From NCBI GenBank assembly GCA_019359155.1, contig JAHHHV010000066.1, positions 62,001 to 126,000 of the forward strand: a DNA stretch of 64,000 bases, in the 5' to 3' direction. This DNA is from Pegethrix bostrychoides GSE-TBD4-15B. GTDB lineage: Bacteria > Cyanobacteriota > Cyanobacteriia > Elainellales > Elainellaceae. Made by a program: the position numbers and the translations under genes. Below, piece by piece: positions 29,742-38,364 of this stretch (positions are counted from its first letter, which is position 1; every line of letters begins with the position of its first letter). The notes under the pieces are model-generated. The model searched no databases and was not told the DNA's origin. It saw only the letters and a list, made by a program, of their open reading frames with translations.

Positions 29742-30104
29742 TTATGCGAGGCAGGCAGAGACTTGTTGCGGTAGCTGTTTCCAAAGCTGAGTTTTTTCAA
29801 TATATCCAGTGGCTCGCAGCGATTCAGCCCGGTCGAAGAAGGTGCGGCTGCTGCGGTGGCTGAGCAGCAAAAAAGCCAGATCCTTGAGGGTAGGATCGGT
29901 GCGGATTGCCTTTAAGACGTTGAGTCCGTTGAGCTGAGGCAAGTTTAGTCCGCAGATAATCAGATCCGGCTGTTCGGCTCTAGCTAGCTTAAGTCCGGCT
30001 CTCTCACTGGCGGTTGTTAGGACTCGTACCTGTTTGGAGGAGAGCCGGAGCACTAGGTAGTCTTGCAGCGCCAAGTCGGCTTCGATGAGCAGGATCTTTT
30101 TCAT
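29742..30104 (-). CDS. Single-domain pseudo-receiver lacking the phosphoacceptor Asp (copy B)
   Basis: The product is 120 residues, one REC domain from MKKILLIEADLALQDYLVLR to the C-terminus. The phosphoacceptor position in PDLIICGLNLPQLNG is Gly52 instead of Asp, and one of the two acidic pocket residues is Ala (EA in place of ED/DD). Ser in LLLSHRS and Lys in YIEKTQ remain. Phosphorylation at the normal site is therefore not possible. It lies 4 bases after a homologous receiver (30109-30477) and is the last gene of a minus-strand two-component cluster. It could act by protein-protein contact. Fold is confident; role is unknown. Confidence 0.88.
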   Translation of the reverse strand: MKKILLIEADLALQDYLVLRLSSKQVRVLTTASERAGLKLARAEQPDLIICGLNLPQLNGLNVLKAIRTDPTLKDLAFLLLSHRSSRTFFDRAESLRATGYIEKTQLWKQLPQQVSACLA

Positions 30105-30108
30105 GGTT

Positions 30109-30471
30109 TTAGCTCAGGCAGGTTTTGATTGCATAGACGAGCTGGCTCCAGATCTTGGCAATTTCGAGATAGCCATTGGGCTGAAGCTGCTGGGACTGCT
30201 CGTAAAGTTCGTAGGGATTGCTAGAGCCAATCAGCAGCACTGGCGTTTGAGAGGTGAGCGGATTGTAGCGGATGGCTCTGAGGACGTTAAGGCCGTCAAT
30301 CTTATGTAACTTCAGGTTGCAGAGCACCAAATCCGGCTGGCGCTGCTCAACCAACCGCAGTCCGGCCACTCCATCGGTTGCCCAGAGTACGGAAAAGTTC
30401 TTTAAGGTGAGCCAATCAATCAAAGAAGCGCGAAAATCAGCGTTTTCCTCAATCACCAAGATAGTGGCCAT
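30109..30471 (-). CDS. Single-domain pseudo-receiver with Asp-to-Asn phosphoacceptor (copy A)
   Basis: The product is 120 residues from the ATG at 30471 (MATILVIEENADF); a TTG two codons upstream is an alternative start. From this start it has the same length as its downstream neighbour. In PDLVLCNLKLHKIDG the phosphoacceptor position is Asn52. The conserved Lys is also lost (GYLEIAKIW). The two acidic pocket residues are present as EE. The sequence GLNVLRAIRYNP parallels GLNVLKAIRTDP in the neighbour, so the pair arose by tandem duplication. A long inverted repeat lies about 140 bases upstream of the start. Confidence 0.88.
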   Translation of the reverse strand: MATILVIEENADFRASLIDWLTLKNFSVLWATDGVAGLRLVEQRQPDLVLCNLKLHKIDGLNVLRAIRYNPLTSQTPVLLIGSSNPYELYEQSQQLQPNGYLEIAKIWSQLVYAIKTCLS

Positions 30472-30614
30472 ATCCAAAGTCTTTACTTACGGTCATTCTC
30501 AGCTTAGAGCGAAGTTCTGAGGTTTTCTTGAAGTTTATCTAACTCTTCAGGTCTTCACCGTTCACTCGGCTGTTTTTAGCAAGACTATAATTTTATCCCA
30601 GCCTGATTAATTAG

Positions 30615-30640
30615 GCTGTATACATCATGTTGTATACAGC
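30615..30640. promoter_or_regulatory. 26-base inverted repeat upstream of the receiver pair (possible operator)
   Basis: GCTGTATACA and TGTATACAGC are perfect 10-base arms around TCATGT. An AT-rich segment with TAAAAT and TATAGT lies between it and the minus-strand receivers, where a promoter could sit. Symmetry and position suggest a dimeric regulator site; the regulator is unknown. An imperfect palindrome, GCCTGATTAATTAGGC, adjoins it at 30601-30616. Confidence 0.5.
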
Positions 30641-30706
30641 ACACGATATATACACTGTATTGCATAGATTATGCTTGCTCCAGCGCTCTCCAACGCATCC
30701 AACGCA

Positions 30707-31090
30707 TTAGTCCCAGCCTAGCAGTTGAGCAACTTGGTGCGTCAGCAGCATTGGATCAAACGGTTTGGCAATCAGTCCTTTGACACCCAGCGCCGTCAGG
30801 TCGCGAGAGGGGATCAGATCGACCTTGGCGGTCAGTAAGACAACAGCTTGATCTGTGGCAGAGCGAGTGGCGCTAGCTCGGAGATGCTGCAAAAACATCA
30901 GTCCATCCATTGCAGGCATCATCAAATCGAGAACAATGGCATCAGGGCAAATGCTTTCGGCTAGCTCTAACCCGGCCTGTCCAGAGCTAGCAGCAGCCAC
31001 CTGCCAACCCGCAATATCTTCAAAACAGCTGCAAATAATCTCGCGAACCGGCTCGTCATCCTCGATGACTAGCACAAGGCGTTGCGTCAC
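30707..31090 (-). CDS. Response regulator, single receiver domain
   Basis: The product is about 128 residues from the GTG at 31090 (VTQRLVLVIEDDEPVREIIC); a GGGAG lies about a dozen bases upstream. An ATG at 31237 would add 49 residues with no similarity to receivers. It is canonical: acidic EDD, phosphoacceptor Asp in CPDAIVLDLMMPAMDG, Thr in VVLLTAK and Lys in GLIAKPFDP. There is no output domain, so it probably passes phosphate or binds a partner. It sits between the kinase gene and the two pseudo-receivers on the same strand, and is the only stand-alone receiver here that can be phosphorylated. Confidence 0.92.
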   Translation of the reverse strand: MTQRLVLVIEDDEPVREIICSCFEDIAGWQVAAASSGQAGLELAESICPDAIVLDLMMPAMDGLMFLQHLRASATRSATDQAVVLLTAKVDLIPSRDLTALGVKGLIAKPFDPMLLTHQVAQLLGWD

Positions 31091-31458
31091 AATACAATAA
31101 CTCCCTCTTGATCCTAGCCTGACCATCGGCAAGCGCATGAACCGACGCTGCTTAATCAAACTGCTCGCACAGGATTGGCTGATGGGCGCTGATTGGGTTA
31201 GCTGATCCAGTATCGGGTGAAAAAGGGGGTAGTGCAAACCTGACTGCTCAACTTCCAGAAATACTTACCATGCTTGCATGGCTCGAACTCCTTCACTCAA
31301 ACAACAGATCGCTCACGAACTACCCCTCTATGTTCCTCAACCTTAAAGTGACCCGTGAATGTACTTATATATATCGCCCAAAAATGAAGATTTTTTGAAG
31401 TTACAAACGTTTACATTAACCAGCGCCTGGGAGATTTTGAGGCGGTTGGGCTGTTTGG
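31091..31458 (-). promoter_or_regulatory. Gap between kinase and response regulator
   Basis: About 370 bases without a convincing gene. On the minus strand an AT-rich block (about 31365-31375, TATATATA) could supply a -10 element for the response regulator at 31090. A matching -35 box is not clear. Confidence 0.3.
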
Positions 31459-33750
31459 CTATCGGATGGAGATGGGCGCTGGCCGGGACAGCATGAGTGG
31501 ATCTACGGGAGATGCCTCAGCGAATGAACAGCTCGGCGGCTGAGCAGGCGAGTCAGTAGGCTGAAGCGGTACAGTAAAGCAGAAAACGCTGCCCTGCCCC
31601 AGCAGACTCTCAGCCCAAATTTGGCCACCCTGCTGCTCAACAATTTTGCGGCAGATGGCTAGCCCTAGACCTGTACCGCCCTTGAGCCGCGAGTCGGAGG
31701 CATCAACCTGCTGAAACTGGTCAAACACTTTTTCCAGCAGCTCTGCCGGAATACCGCGCCCTTCATCTTGAACCATGAACAAAGCATAGTCAGCAGGCGG
31801 GCTGGGAATTGGCGTATCTGGTTCATGGCAACCGCCTTCATGGCAGCCGCAGCTTGGCCGCAGCTTGGCTGAATCAAGCTCAAGAGAGTGAGGCTGGACG
31901 GAGACGCAAATTGTTTTGCCGGGATCAGAAAACTTAATAGCGTTGCTAATCAAGTTGGTGAGCGTTTGCAAAATTGAGTCGGGATGCACCCAGACCTGGA
32001 TCGGAGTGAGAGCAACGCAAATTTGGATCTGCTCGGCTTCAGCGCTCGGACGCATCGCCTCAACCGCCTGCTGGATCAAGGCTGCGGCATCGCAGCTCTG
32101 CATCGTCAGCGTAATTTTGCCTGACTCTAGCCGCTGGAAGTCCAGAATGTCGTTGATCAGCCGCACCAGTCGATCGGTTTGCTCTGCCGCCACCTGCAAC
32201 ATCCGCCGCCCTTTTTCGGGCTTTTGATCATAGACTCCGCCCGCTAACAGCCCCAGCGACCCCCGAATTGCCGTCAGGGGCGTCCGCAGCTCATGGCTAA
32301 CCGTGGAGACAAACTCAGACTTGATCTGAGCCATGGCGCGACTCTCGGTGATATCTTCGACGGTGCCCACATAGGCGACTGGAGTAGCCTCGGCGCTCAA
32401 AATCGGGGCAGTCCGAACGCAGCCGTAGCGAATTGTGCCGTCCTGATGCAGATAGCGCACGTCGTTGTAGGTGCTGCTAGCTTGCGCTCCCTGCTCGCGC
32501 CATTGCTCCATGATCCAGCGTAGATCGTCGGGATGGATAAACTGCGTCCAGCCAAAGCCCAGCGACTGAGCCAGCGAATAGCCGCCAATCTTTTGCGCCT
32601 GGGCGTTGCTGTAGACCATCTGCCCGACCGCATTAGTCATAAAGATGCCGATTGGCGCAAACTCGCTCAGCGAGCGGAAGGTGGCTTCGCTCATCCGCAG
32701 TGCCGCCTCTGTCTGCTTCAGCTCACTGATGTCAAACAGCGAAGAGCGGCTCATGATGAACCTGCCCGCCGCATCCCGAATCGCCGTAGAGCTAAGGCTG
32801 ACGGGCAGCATCGAGCCGTCTTTGCGCCGCAGCTCCAGCTCCAGGTTTTTGAGCTGCCCCTGCTGGACGAACTTGGGAAATAGGGCTTGAAACACTCCCT
32901 GACTTGAGGCGCTCAGCAGCTTCACAACTGGCTGTCCCAGCAGCTCAGAGCGCTCGTAGCCTAGCCAGTTCAGCTCGGTATCGTTGATTTGGACAAATCG
33001 CCCCTGACGATCTAGCGAATGGTAGCCACAGGGCGCGTTGTTGTAGAGATCGGCGGTTTCGGTCACGGATTGGCGGCTGGTTTGCTCTGCGGCGCGCCGC
33101 TGCCGGATCTCGGCTTCGAGCAGGTAAAACACCCAGACAATCAGGCCAAAGCTCAGCCCGTAGCCCACCAAGCTGATCAGCTTGGTAGCTTGCAGGCTAT
33201 TTGTCATCTGGGTGGAGCGCTGCTGCAACAGGCTCTGCTCGTGGTGGCTCATTTGGCTCAACAGCACCTGGATTTGGTATTGAGCCTGCTGGCCTTGTAG
33301 CGTCAGCTCAGCTTGGGTCTGCTGCTCTTTGGGAAAGTTGCGCTGAATGCCAACCGACTGCCGCAGCGCGCTGAAGCGTTGATTCACCAGCAGTCTGACG
33401 GCTTGAATCCGCTGCTGCTGGTTAGGCTCGTCGCCCGTCAGAGTTTGCAGCTCGTCGAGCGCTACGTCAGCCGTCTGGAGTCCAGAACGAAACATCAGCA
33501 GAAAATCTTCATCTTGCTGCACTAAATAGCCGCGCCGACCTAGCTCTGAATCCTTGATGCCGCTTTCGACTCGATCAAGCTTGCGAAGAACCTGATAGCT
33601 GTGCTCCAGCTTTTGGCGGTTGAGCACCAGCTCTCGAAGGCTGTTGTAGGAGGAAACGCCTACAGCGAGCAGCAGCAGCAGTGCCGCCCCAAGACCGCTA
33701 CGCCGCCAGCTTGGCAGGAGTCGGCTGAATCGGCGGTTCCTTATCCACAT
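31459..33750 (-). CDS. CHASE3-PAS-PAS sensor histidine kinase with a Cys/His-rich insert in the ATPase domain
   Basis: The product is 763 residues. Membrane helix 1 (GLGAALLLLLAVGVSSY, about 19-35) and helix 2 (about 190-215) enclose a CHASE3 sensor (ELGRRGYLVQQDEDFL). Two PAS domains follow (about 235-345 and 355-470; FVQINDTELNWLGYERSELL, IHPDDLRWIMEQWRE). HisKA has His486 in FVSTVSHELRTPLTAIRG. HATPase has the N box NLISNAIKFSD, G1 DEGRGIP and G2 GGTGLGLAI. Between N and G1 there is an unusual insert with C634-G-C-H-E-G-G-C-H-E. The start overlaps the stop of the upstream five-domain regulator by 10 bases, so the two are cotranscribed and are likely partners. Confidence 0.95.
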   Translation of the reverse strand: MWIRNRRFSRLLPSWRRSGLGAALLLLLAVGVSSYNSLRELVLNRQKLEHSYQVLRKLDRVESGIKDSELGRRGYLVQQDEDFLLMFRSGLQTADVALDELQTLTGDEPNQQQRIQAVRLLVNQRFSALRQSVGIQRNFPKEQQTQAELTLQGQQAQYQIQVLLSQMSHHEQSLLQQRSTQMTNSLQATKLISLVGYGLSFGLIVWVFYLLEAEIRQRRAAEQTSRQSVTETADLYNNAPCGYHSLDRQGRFVQINDTELNWLGYERSELLGQPVVKLLSASSQGVFQALFPKFVQQGQLKNLELELRRKDGSMLPVSLSSTAIRDAAGRFIMSRSSLFDISELKQTEAALRMSEATFRSLSEFAPIGIFMTNAVGQMVYSNAQAQKIGGYSLAQSLGFGWTQFIHPDDLRWIMEQWREQGAQASSTYNDVRYLHQDGTIRYGCVRTAPILSAEATPVAYVGTVEDITESRAMAQIKSEFVSTVSHELRTPLTAIRGSLGLLAGGVYDQKPEKGRRMLQVAAEQTDRLVRLINDILDFQRLESGKITLTMQSCDAAALIQQAVEAMRPSAEAEQIQICVALTPIQVWVHPDSILQTLTNLISNAIKFSDPGKTICVSVQPHSLELDSAKLRPSCGCHEGGCHEPDTPIPSPPADYALFMVQDEGRGIPAELLEKVFDQFQQVDASDSRLKGGTGLGLAICRKIVEQQGGQIWAESLLGQGSVFCFTVPLQPTDSPAQPPSCSFAEASPVDPLMLSRPAPISIR

Positions 33751-35852
33751 ATGTCCTGCTGCTGCTTTTGCTGCTGCTGCCGCTGAGATTTCAATGCACT
33801 AGAACTGGCCGCACTAGAACTGGCCGCACCTTGGCCAAAAGACTGCCCCGCTCGCTTCAGCCGTCGCAAAATCCGTTCGATTAGCGCATTGCCATCTGAT
33901 TGGCTGAGGCTAGACTTGTGAAAATAGTCGTCTGCTCCGGCCTGAAAGGCTCGATCAATTTGGTCGGGGCTGCCGTGATTGGACAGCATCAAGATTGGTA
34001 GGTGCTGCCATTGCAGGTCGCTTCGCACCATTTGAGTGAGCTGCCAGCCGGTTAAGACGGGCATTTCAAGATCGAGAATTAGCAAATCGGCAGGGCTATC
34101 TTGATCGCTGAGCTGTGCCAACTGCTGCCAGAACTGCTGCGGATCGCTGAGTCCAGTCACCTGAATCTCTAGGGGTTGAAGTCGGCTGCTGAGCCAGGTC
34201 AAAATTGCCGGGTCATCATCCACCACCATGACGCGACTAGGGGCAGGCTGCCGCGTTCCCAAAACATGCATGATGGCATGAAAGAGATCAAAAACTGACG
34301 CGGGTCTTTGCAGAAAAACGCCGCCGACCTCAGCCACAGCCAGTCGGTTTTGCAGCGTCTCTTGCGCGCTTAGGGCAATCAGGGGCTGCGGTGTACTGGA
34401 CTGAGCCAAGTGATCGAGGAGCGCTCTGCCTTGATTGGGCAGTCTCCAGTCTAGATCCAGCAAAATCACGTCCGGGCGCATCTGGACGAGTCGAGCCTGA
34501 GCGGTTCGAGCTGTGGCGGTTTCGAACCGCAGTCCGGCTCTGAGCGCCAGACCGGTGAGCTGCTCAGCTAGGTCACCATCCGTCAAAATCGCCAGAATCA
34601 GCGGTTGATCAGGCGTTTGGGGAATCGGAGAGGTTTGCCGGGCGAGCGGCGACGCAGGCGAAAAAAACTTGGGCAGACTGGCGGAGAGTGCCTGCACCCA
34701 GCCCTGGAGCTGAGCCTTCTGAAGATCGTCTAGCAAAATCTGCGGCTGTAGCCAGTCTTCGATCTGTTTCGCCCAGCTTGATCCGGCATGCAGCCCAAAA
34801 ATACCGAGCGAGCCTGCCAGCTTATGCGCCGTCTGAGCAGCCTGCTGCCGTAGCTCAGCTGTACAGCCATCCCCCAACAGCAGCTCCACCGCCTGCTCAA
34901 TCTGCTCGACTTGGGCAAGCATCTGATCGGCTGACTGCTGCCAAACTCGCCGCGTAATTGCCAGTGCCTGAGCCGCCTGCTCTGGATCGATACTCTTGGA
35001 GGCGGTGGCTTCAGGGAGGGGGTTGGCAGGTAGCTGATCGGCTGGCTGATCGGCAATAGGTGGCTCTGCCAGAACTGCTGTTTGAGTTGGCGAATCCCCG
35101 GCTGGCGCTGGCGCCTGCTGTGCTCCGACCTGCTGCGATTTCTGGGGATTCGTCTGGGCTATTAGCTGCTTAGAGCTAGACTCGGCGGGACGCAGCCGAT
35201 AGCCCATGCCGTGGACTGTCTTGATGGGATTAGCAACGCCTGCAGCTTCCAGCTTTTGGCGCAGGCATTTAATGTGAGTGCTGACGGTTTCTTCCCCCGG
35301 CGACTCTGCGGGATTCCAGAGCCGATCGAGAATAGCGCTGCGGCTGAAGACGCGGTTGGGGGTTGATAAAAACAGCTCTAGCAGTCCGTACTCTTTGGGG
35401 GTCAGGTGTAGAACTATCCCGTCGGCTCGCACCTCGCGGCAGGCTGAGTCGAGGCAAAGATTTTCCCAGGTGACTTGCGGCGTGATCAAGCCCTTGCCTC
35501 GCCGCAGCAGCGCCCGCACTCTCGCCAACAGCTCGGCCAGATCAAACGGCTTGATCACGTAGTCGTCGGCTCCAGCATCCAGCCCCAGAATTCGGTCGGT
35601 GGCGCTCTCTCTGGCAGTGAGCAGCAGGACTGGCGTAGCGTTACCGTAATCCCGCAGTGCTTGACAGAGGCAGATGCCGTCAAGTTTAGGCAGCTCCACG
35701 TCTAGGATGATCAAGTCATAGTCGAGCTGCCGAGCCAAATCCAGTCCGGCTTGCCCGTCTATTACCGTACTGACCTGATAGTGCTGTGCTCTAAGACTAG
35801 CGGTTAGCACTGCACTGGTCGGTTGATCATCCTCGACCAGCAAAATCTGCAT
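33741..35852 (-). CDS. Multidomain response regulator: REC - OmpR-type DNA-binding - HPt - REC - REC
   Basis: The product is 703 residues. REC1 (1-117) has phosphoacceptor Asp51 in DLIILDVELP and Lys in DDYVIKPFDL. A winged-helix OmpR/PhoB domain follows (about 126-223; LTPKEYGLLELFLSTPNRVF, VHGMGYRLRP). A proline/alanine-rich linker leads to an HPt domain with His343 in TAHKLAGSLGIFG. REC2 (about 415-535; RPDVILLDLDWRLP) lacks the usual Lys motif (FLQRPAS). REC3 (about 545-665) is canonical (ADLLILDLEMPVLTG). The C-terminus is Ser/Ala then Gln-rich. REC, HPt and DNA-binding modules in one chain imply an internal phosphorelay that ends in transcription control. It is first in the cluster, overlapping the histidine kinase. 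Confidence 0.95.
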   Translation of the reverse strand: MQILLVEDDQPTSAVLTASLRAQHYQVSTVIDGQAGLDLARQLDYDLIILDVELPKLDGICLCQALRDYGNATPVLLLTARESATDRILGLDAGADDYVIKPFDLAELLARVRALLRRGKGLITPQVTWENLCLDSACREVRADGIVLHLTPKEYGLLELFLSTPNRVFSRSAILDRLWNPAESPGEETVSTHIKCLRQKLEAAGVANPIKTVHGMGYRLRPAESSSKQLIAQTNPQKSQQVGAQQAPAPAGDSPTQTAVLAEPPIADQPADQLPANPLPEATASKSIDPEQAAQALAITRRVWQQSADQMLAQVEQIEQAVELLLGDGCTAELRQQAAQTAHKLAGSLGIFGLHAGSSWAKQIEDWLQPQILLDDLQKAQLQGWVQALSASLPKFFSPASPLARQTSPIPQTPDQPLILAILTDGDLAEQLTGLALRAGLRFETATARTAQARLVQMRPDVILLDLDWRLPNQGRALLDHLAQSSTPQPLIALSAQETLQNRLAVAEVGGVFLQRPASVFDLFHAIMHVLGTRQPAPSRVMVVDDDPAILTWLSSRLQPLEIQVTGLSDPQQFWQQLAQLSDQDSPADLLILDLEMPVLTGWQLTQMVRSDLQWQHLPILMLSNHGSPDQIDRAFQAGADDYFHKSSLSQSDGNALIERILRRLKRAGQSFGQGAASSSAASSSALKSQRQQQQKQQQDICG

Positions 35853-36060
35853 CCTAAATTCCCTTAGGGTTTTATATCAAGGCTTTTGGAAACTACGGGA
35901 AATTAAAGCATGCTTCCTTAAATTACGCATGGGTATCCAGCCCCCCGAAACCGCCATTTGGCTGAAGTTGGCTTGACTGAAGTTGGCTTGACTGAAGTGG
36001 CTGCTAGTAGCCGAGTTACTTGGTTTCTTGATGGCTGGATCTTGACATAATAGGTTTCTG
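35853..36060. other. Intergenic stretch with 15-bp tandem repeat
   Basis: Between the regulator start and the GST stop. CTGAAGTTGGCTTGA occurs at 35962 and 35977 with a third partial copy to about 36001. A run of six C lies at 35941. Some sequence here must carry the promoter of the two-component cluster, but no clear hexamer pair is seen. Confidence 0.5.
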
Positions 36061-37062
36061 CTAGAGTGCAGTGCGGCTGTGGGGCTGCCAGAGATCCAGC
36101 GCTGGCCCTAGCGGAATCAGCCCGCCAGGATTCAGCGGAAACAGATTGCCGTAGTAGTCTCGCTTCACGGCTTCGAGATCGCAGGTTGTGGCAATGCTGG
36201 AGATTTGGTAAATATCGCGCAGGTAGCCGCTCAGCTGCGGGTAGTCTTGAATCCGGCGCAGATTGCATTTAAACAAACTGTAGTAAACCAAATCAAACCG
36301 AAACAGGGTTGTAAACAACCGCACATCAGCTAGCGTTAGCTGGCTACCGCAGAGAAACCGCTGAGCTTGCAGCGTCACCTCAATTTCGTCGAGGGTCGCA
36401 AACAGCGCTTTGCAGGCTTGCTCGTAGGCTGACTGAGTTTGGGCAAATCCGCAGCGGTATACACCGTTGTTTACCGCATCATAAACTTTCTGATTCCAAC
36501 TATCAATCTCTGGGCGGAGCAATTCTGGATAGAGATCTATTTCTGGATGTTCAGCGATTGTGTTAAATGCTGCGTTCAGAATCACAATAATTTCTGAGCT
36601 TTCATTGTTGACAATCTTGTTCTCTACGCTGTCCCACAGAATTGGCACTGTGCAGCGCCCCGTATATCCGGGCTGAGCTAGCTCATAGAGTTGGCGCACT
36701 GTCTGACAGCCCAGCTCTGGCTGTTCAAACACCCAGCCGCCTGCTTCTGGTGAGGGTCGCACCACCGCCACCGAGATTGCGGACTCCAGCCCCTTGACTG
36801 CCCGCACGATCAGCGTTCGATGCGCCCAGGGACAGCCCAGCCCGACCAGCAGACGATAGCGTCCTGCCTCTGGCAAAATTTCTGCGCCGCGAAACTGGCT
36901 CTCAGGCCGCAGATATTCGCCGGACTGGCTGCGGGGAGCCATCTGCGACATCATCACATGCCAGAGGGTTAACCAGACCCAGCGCCCCAGCCGAATCACA
37001 AACTGGGCGGGTAGAGGTTTAGCTTGAGATTTAGCTTGAGGTTTAGCTTGAGGCTGAGTCAT
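36061..37062 (-). CDS. Glutathione S-transferase, glutathionyl-hydroquinone reductase type
   Basis: The product is 333 residues. The catalytic Cys77 is in VGLGCPWAHRTLIVR, the signature of the Xi/ECM4/YqjG class, which removes glutathione from glutathionyl-hydroquinones. Other class motifs are TVPILWDSVENKIVNNESSE and LTLADVRLFTTLFRFDLVY. The first 16 residues (QAKPQAKSQAKP) are encoded by short direct repeats and precede the usual domain start. It ends 12 bases before the hisIE stop on the same strand order, so it may be cotranscribed with hisIE. Confidence 0.92.
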   Translation of the reverse strand: MTQPQAKPQAKSQAKPLPAQFVIRLGRWVWLTLWHVMMSQMAPRSQSGEYLRPESQFRGAEILPEAGRYRLLVGLGCPWAHRTLIVRAVKGLESAISVAVVRPSPEAGGWVFEQPELGCQTVRQLYELAQPGYTGRCTVPILWDSVENKIVNNESSEIIVILNAAFNTIAEHPEIDLYPELLRPEIDSWNQKVYDAVNNGVYRCGFAQTQSAYEQACKALFATLDEIEVTLQAQRFLCGSQLTLADVRLFTTLFRFDLVYYSLFKCNLRRIQDYPQLSGYLRDIYQISSIATTCDLEAVKRDYYGNLFPLNPGGLIPLGPALDLWQPHSRTAL

Positions 37063-37074
37063 GGGGAGATCTCT

Positions 37075-37713
37075 CTAGCGACGGCGGTCTTGCAGCTTGC
37101 GGTAGACGGATTTGACATCGACATTGTGATGCGCCAGCGCCACCAGCAGATGATAGATCAAGTCGGCAGCTTCTCCGGCAATCGCATCCGGGTCGTCGTC
37201 TTTGCAGGCCATCACCACTTCGGCAGACTCTTCGCCAATTTTCTTGAGAATCTTGTTGTCGCCGCCCGCCAACAGCTTGCAGGTGTAAGAGTCTGGATGG
37301 GGATGATCGCGACGGTCGCAGATGATGCCAAACACCTGAGAGAGCGTGTCGGCAGGCGGCGGCTGAATGCTGCCATCGATCTGGTGGAAGCAGCTGCGCT
37401 CGCCCGTATGGCAGGCTAAATCGCCGATCTGCTCGACGGTGACCAAAATTGCGTCGCTGTCGCAGTCATAGCGGATTGACTTCACCTGCTGCAAATGCCC
37501 TGAGGTTGCGCCCTTATGCCAATATTCCTGTCTAGAGCGGCTCCAGAACCAGGTTTCGCCCGTCTCTAACGTTTTTTGCAGCGAGGCTTGATTCATCCAG
37601 GCCAGCATCAGCACCGTGCCGTCTAGATAGTCTTGAACGATAGCGGGCACTAGCCCCTGGTCGTTGTAGCAGATCTTTTCGACCGGAATGGCCGTCTCAA
37701 ATTCAGTCGGCAT
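37075..37713 (-). CDS. hisIE: Bifunctional phosphoribosyl-AMP cyclohydrolase / phosphoribosyl-ATP pyrophosphatase
   Basis: The product is about 212 residues from the ATG at 37713 ([17 protein letters not shown]); an ATG at 37734 adds seven residues. It performs steps 2 and 3 of histidine synthesis. The HisI half has [19 protein letters not shown] and metal ligands in DCDSDA and [10 protein letters not shown]. The HisE half has [15 protein letters not shown] and [13 protein letters not shown]. The upstream gap carries a 13-bp minisatellite that also borders the divergent DUF202 gene. Confidence 0.97.
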   Translation of the reverse strand: MPTEFETAIPVEKICYNDQGLVPAIVQDYLDGTVLMLAWMNQASLQKTLETGETWFWSRSRQEYWHKGATSGHLQQVKSIRYDCDSDAILVTVEQIGDLACHTGERSCFHQIDGSIQPPPADTLSQVFGIICDRRDHPHPDSYTCKLLAGGDNKILKKIGEESAEVVMACKDDDPDAIAGEAADLIYHLLVALAHHNVDVKSVYRKLQDRRR

Positions 37714-37880
37714 CTCCAACCCCTCGCATGGCAAACAGCAGTCTCTATATTATTGCGGGTATTGCGGCTCGGTCGGGTCGGGAGAGATAGGGAAGCGTCT
37801 TCGAGTCGCGCTCTTGTTGTCTCTGCGCTAGTCAGGCAGCCCAAAACGGCGTTTAATGAATTTTCAGGGGTGAACCAGAA

Positions 37881-37926
37881 GGCCAGGAGTGGAGGCCAGG
37901 AGTGGAAGCCAGGAGTGGAGGCCAGC
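37881..37926. repeat. 3.5 x 13-bp minisatellite
   Basis: Units GGCCAGGAGTGGA at 37881, 37894 and 37907 (first base A) and a partial fourth. It lies in the divergent gap between hisIE and the DUF202 gene, just upstream of the latter's GTG start. Confidence 0.92.
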
Positions 37927-37930
37927 AAAA

Positions 37931-38338
37931 GTGACGGAAGATCTGCCAAAATCCTACAACATGCAGGCCGAACTCGCCCGTGAGCGCAACCGGGCTGCGG
38001 CTGAACGCACGCTGATGGCTTGGATCCGCACTTGCTTAGCGTTGATTAGCTTTGGCTTTGGCATCAACAGCATCGTTAGCGCTGTGCTGATCGCTCAGAA
38101 TAAGTCAGCCCAGAGTCCGCTAGTGCTGTCTCGCGTTTTGGGGCTGGCTTTTATTGCACTGGGAACCTACGCGATGGTGCAGGCTGTGATTGAGCATCGG
38201 CAAGAGCTGCGCTACATCCAGCACGCGGTCAACTACCTGTACCGCCCCCGGACTTCGCTGGGACTCAAAGTGGCAGTTGGCCTGATCGGCATCGGCATCT
38301 TTGCCTTCACCTGGATTTTGATCAGCGTTCTTGCTTAG
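37931..38338 (+). CDS. DUF202 (YidH-type) membrane protein, first of a pair
   Basis: The product is about 135 residues from the GTG at 37931, or 125 from the ATG at 37961. An upstream in-frame ATG at 37889 is inside the minisatellite and unlikely to be used. The motif ELARERNRAAAERTLMAWIR is the family signature, followed by membrane helices CLALISFGFGINSIVSAVL, VLGLAFIALGTYAMVQAVI and VAVGLIGIGIFAFTWILIS. Function is not established; the family often occurs as pairs. The second copy follows 26 bases later. Confidence 0.9.
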   Translation: MTEDLPKSYNMQAELARERNRAAAERTLMAWIRTCLALISFGFGINSIVSAVLIAQNKSAQSPLVLSRVLGLAFIALGTYAMVQAVIEHRQELRYIQHAVNYLYRPRTSLGLKVAVGLIGIGIFAFTWILISVLA

Positions 38339-38364
38339 GCTCTTGAGTCTCTAGTCTCTGCGCT

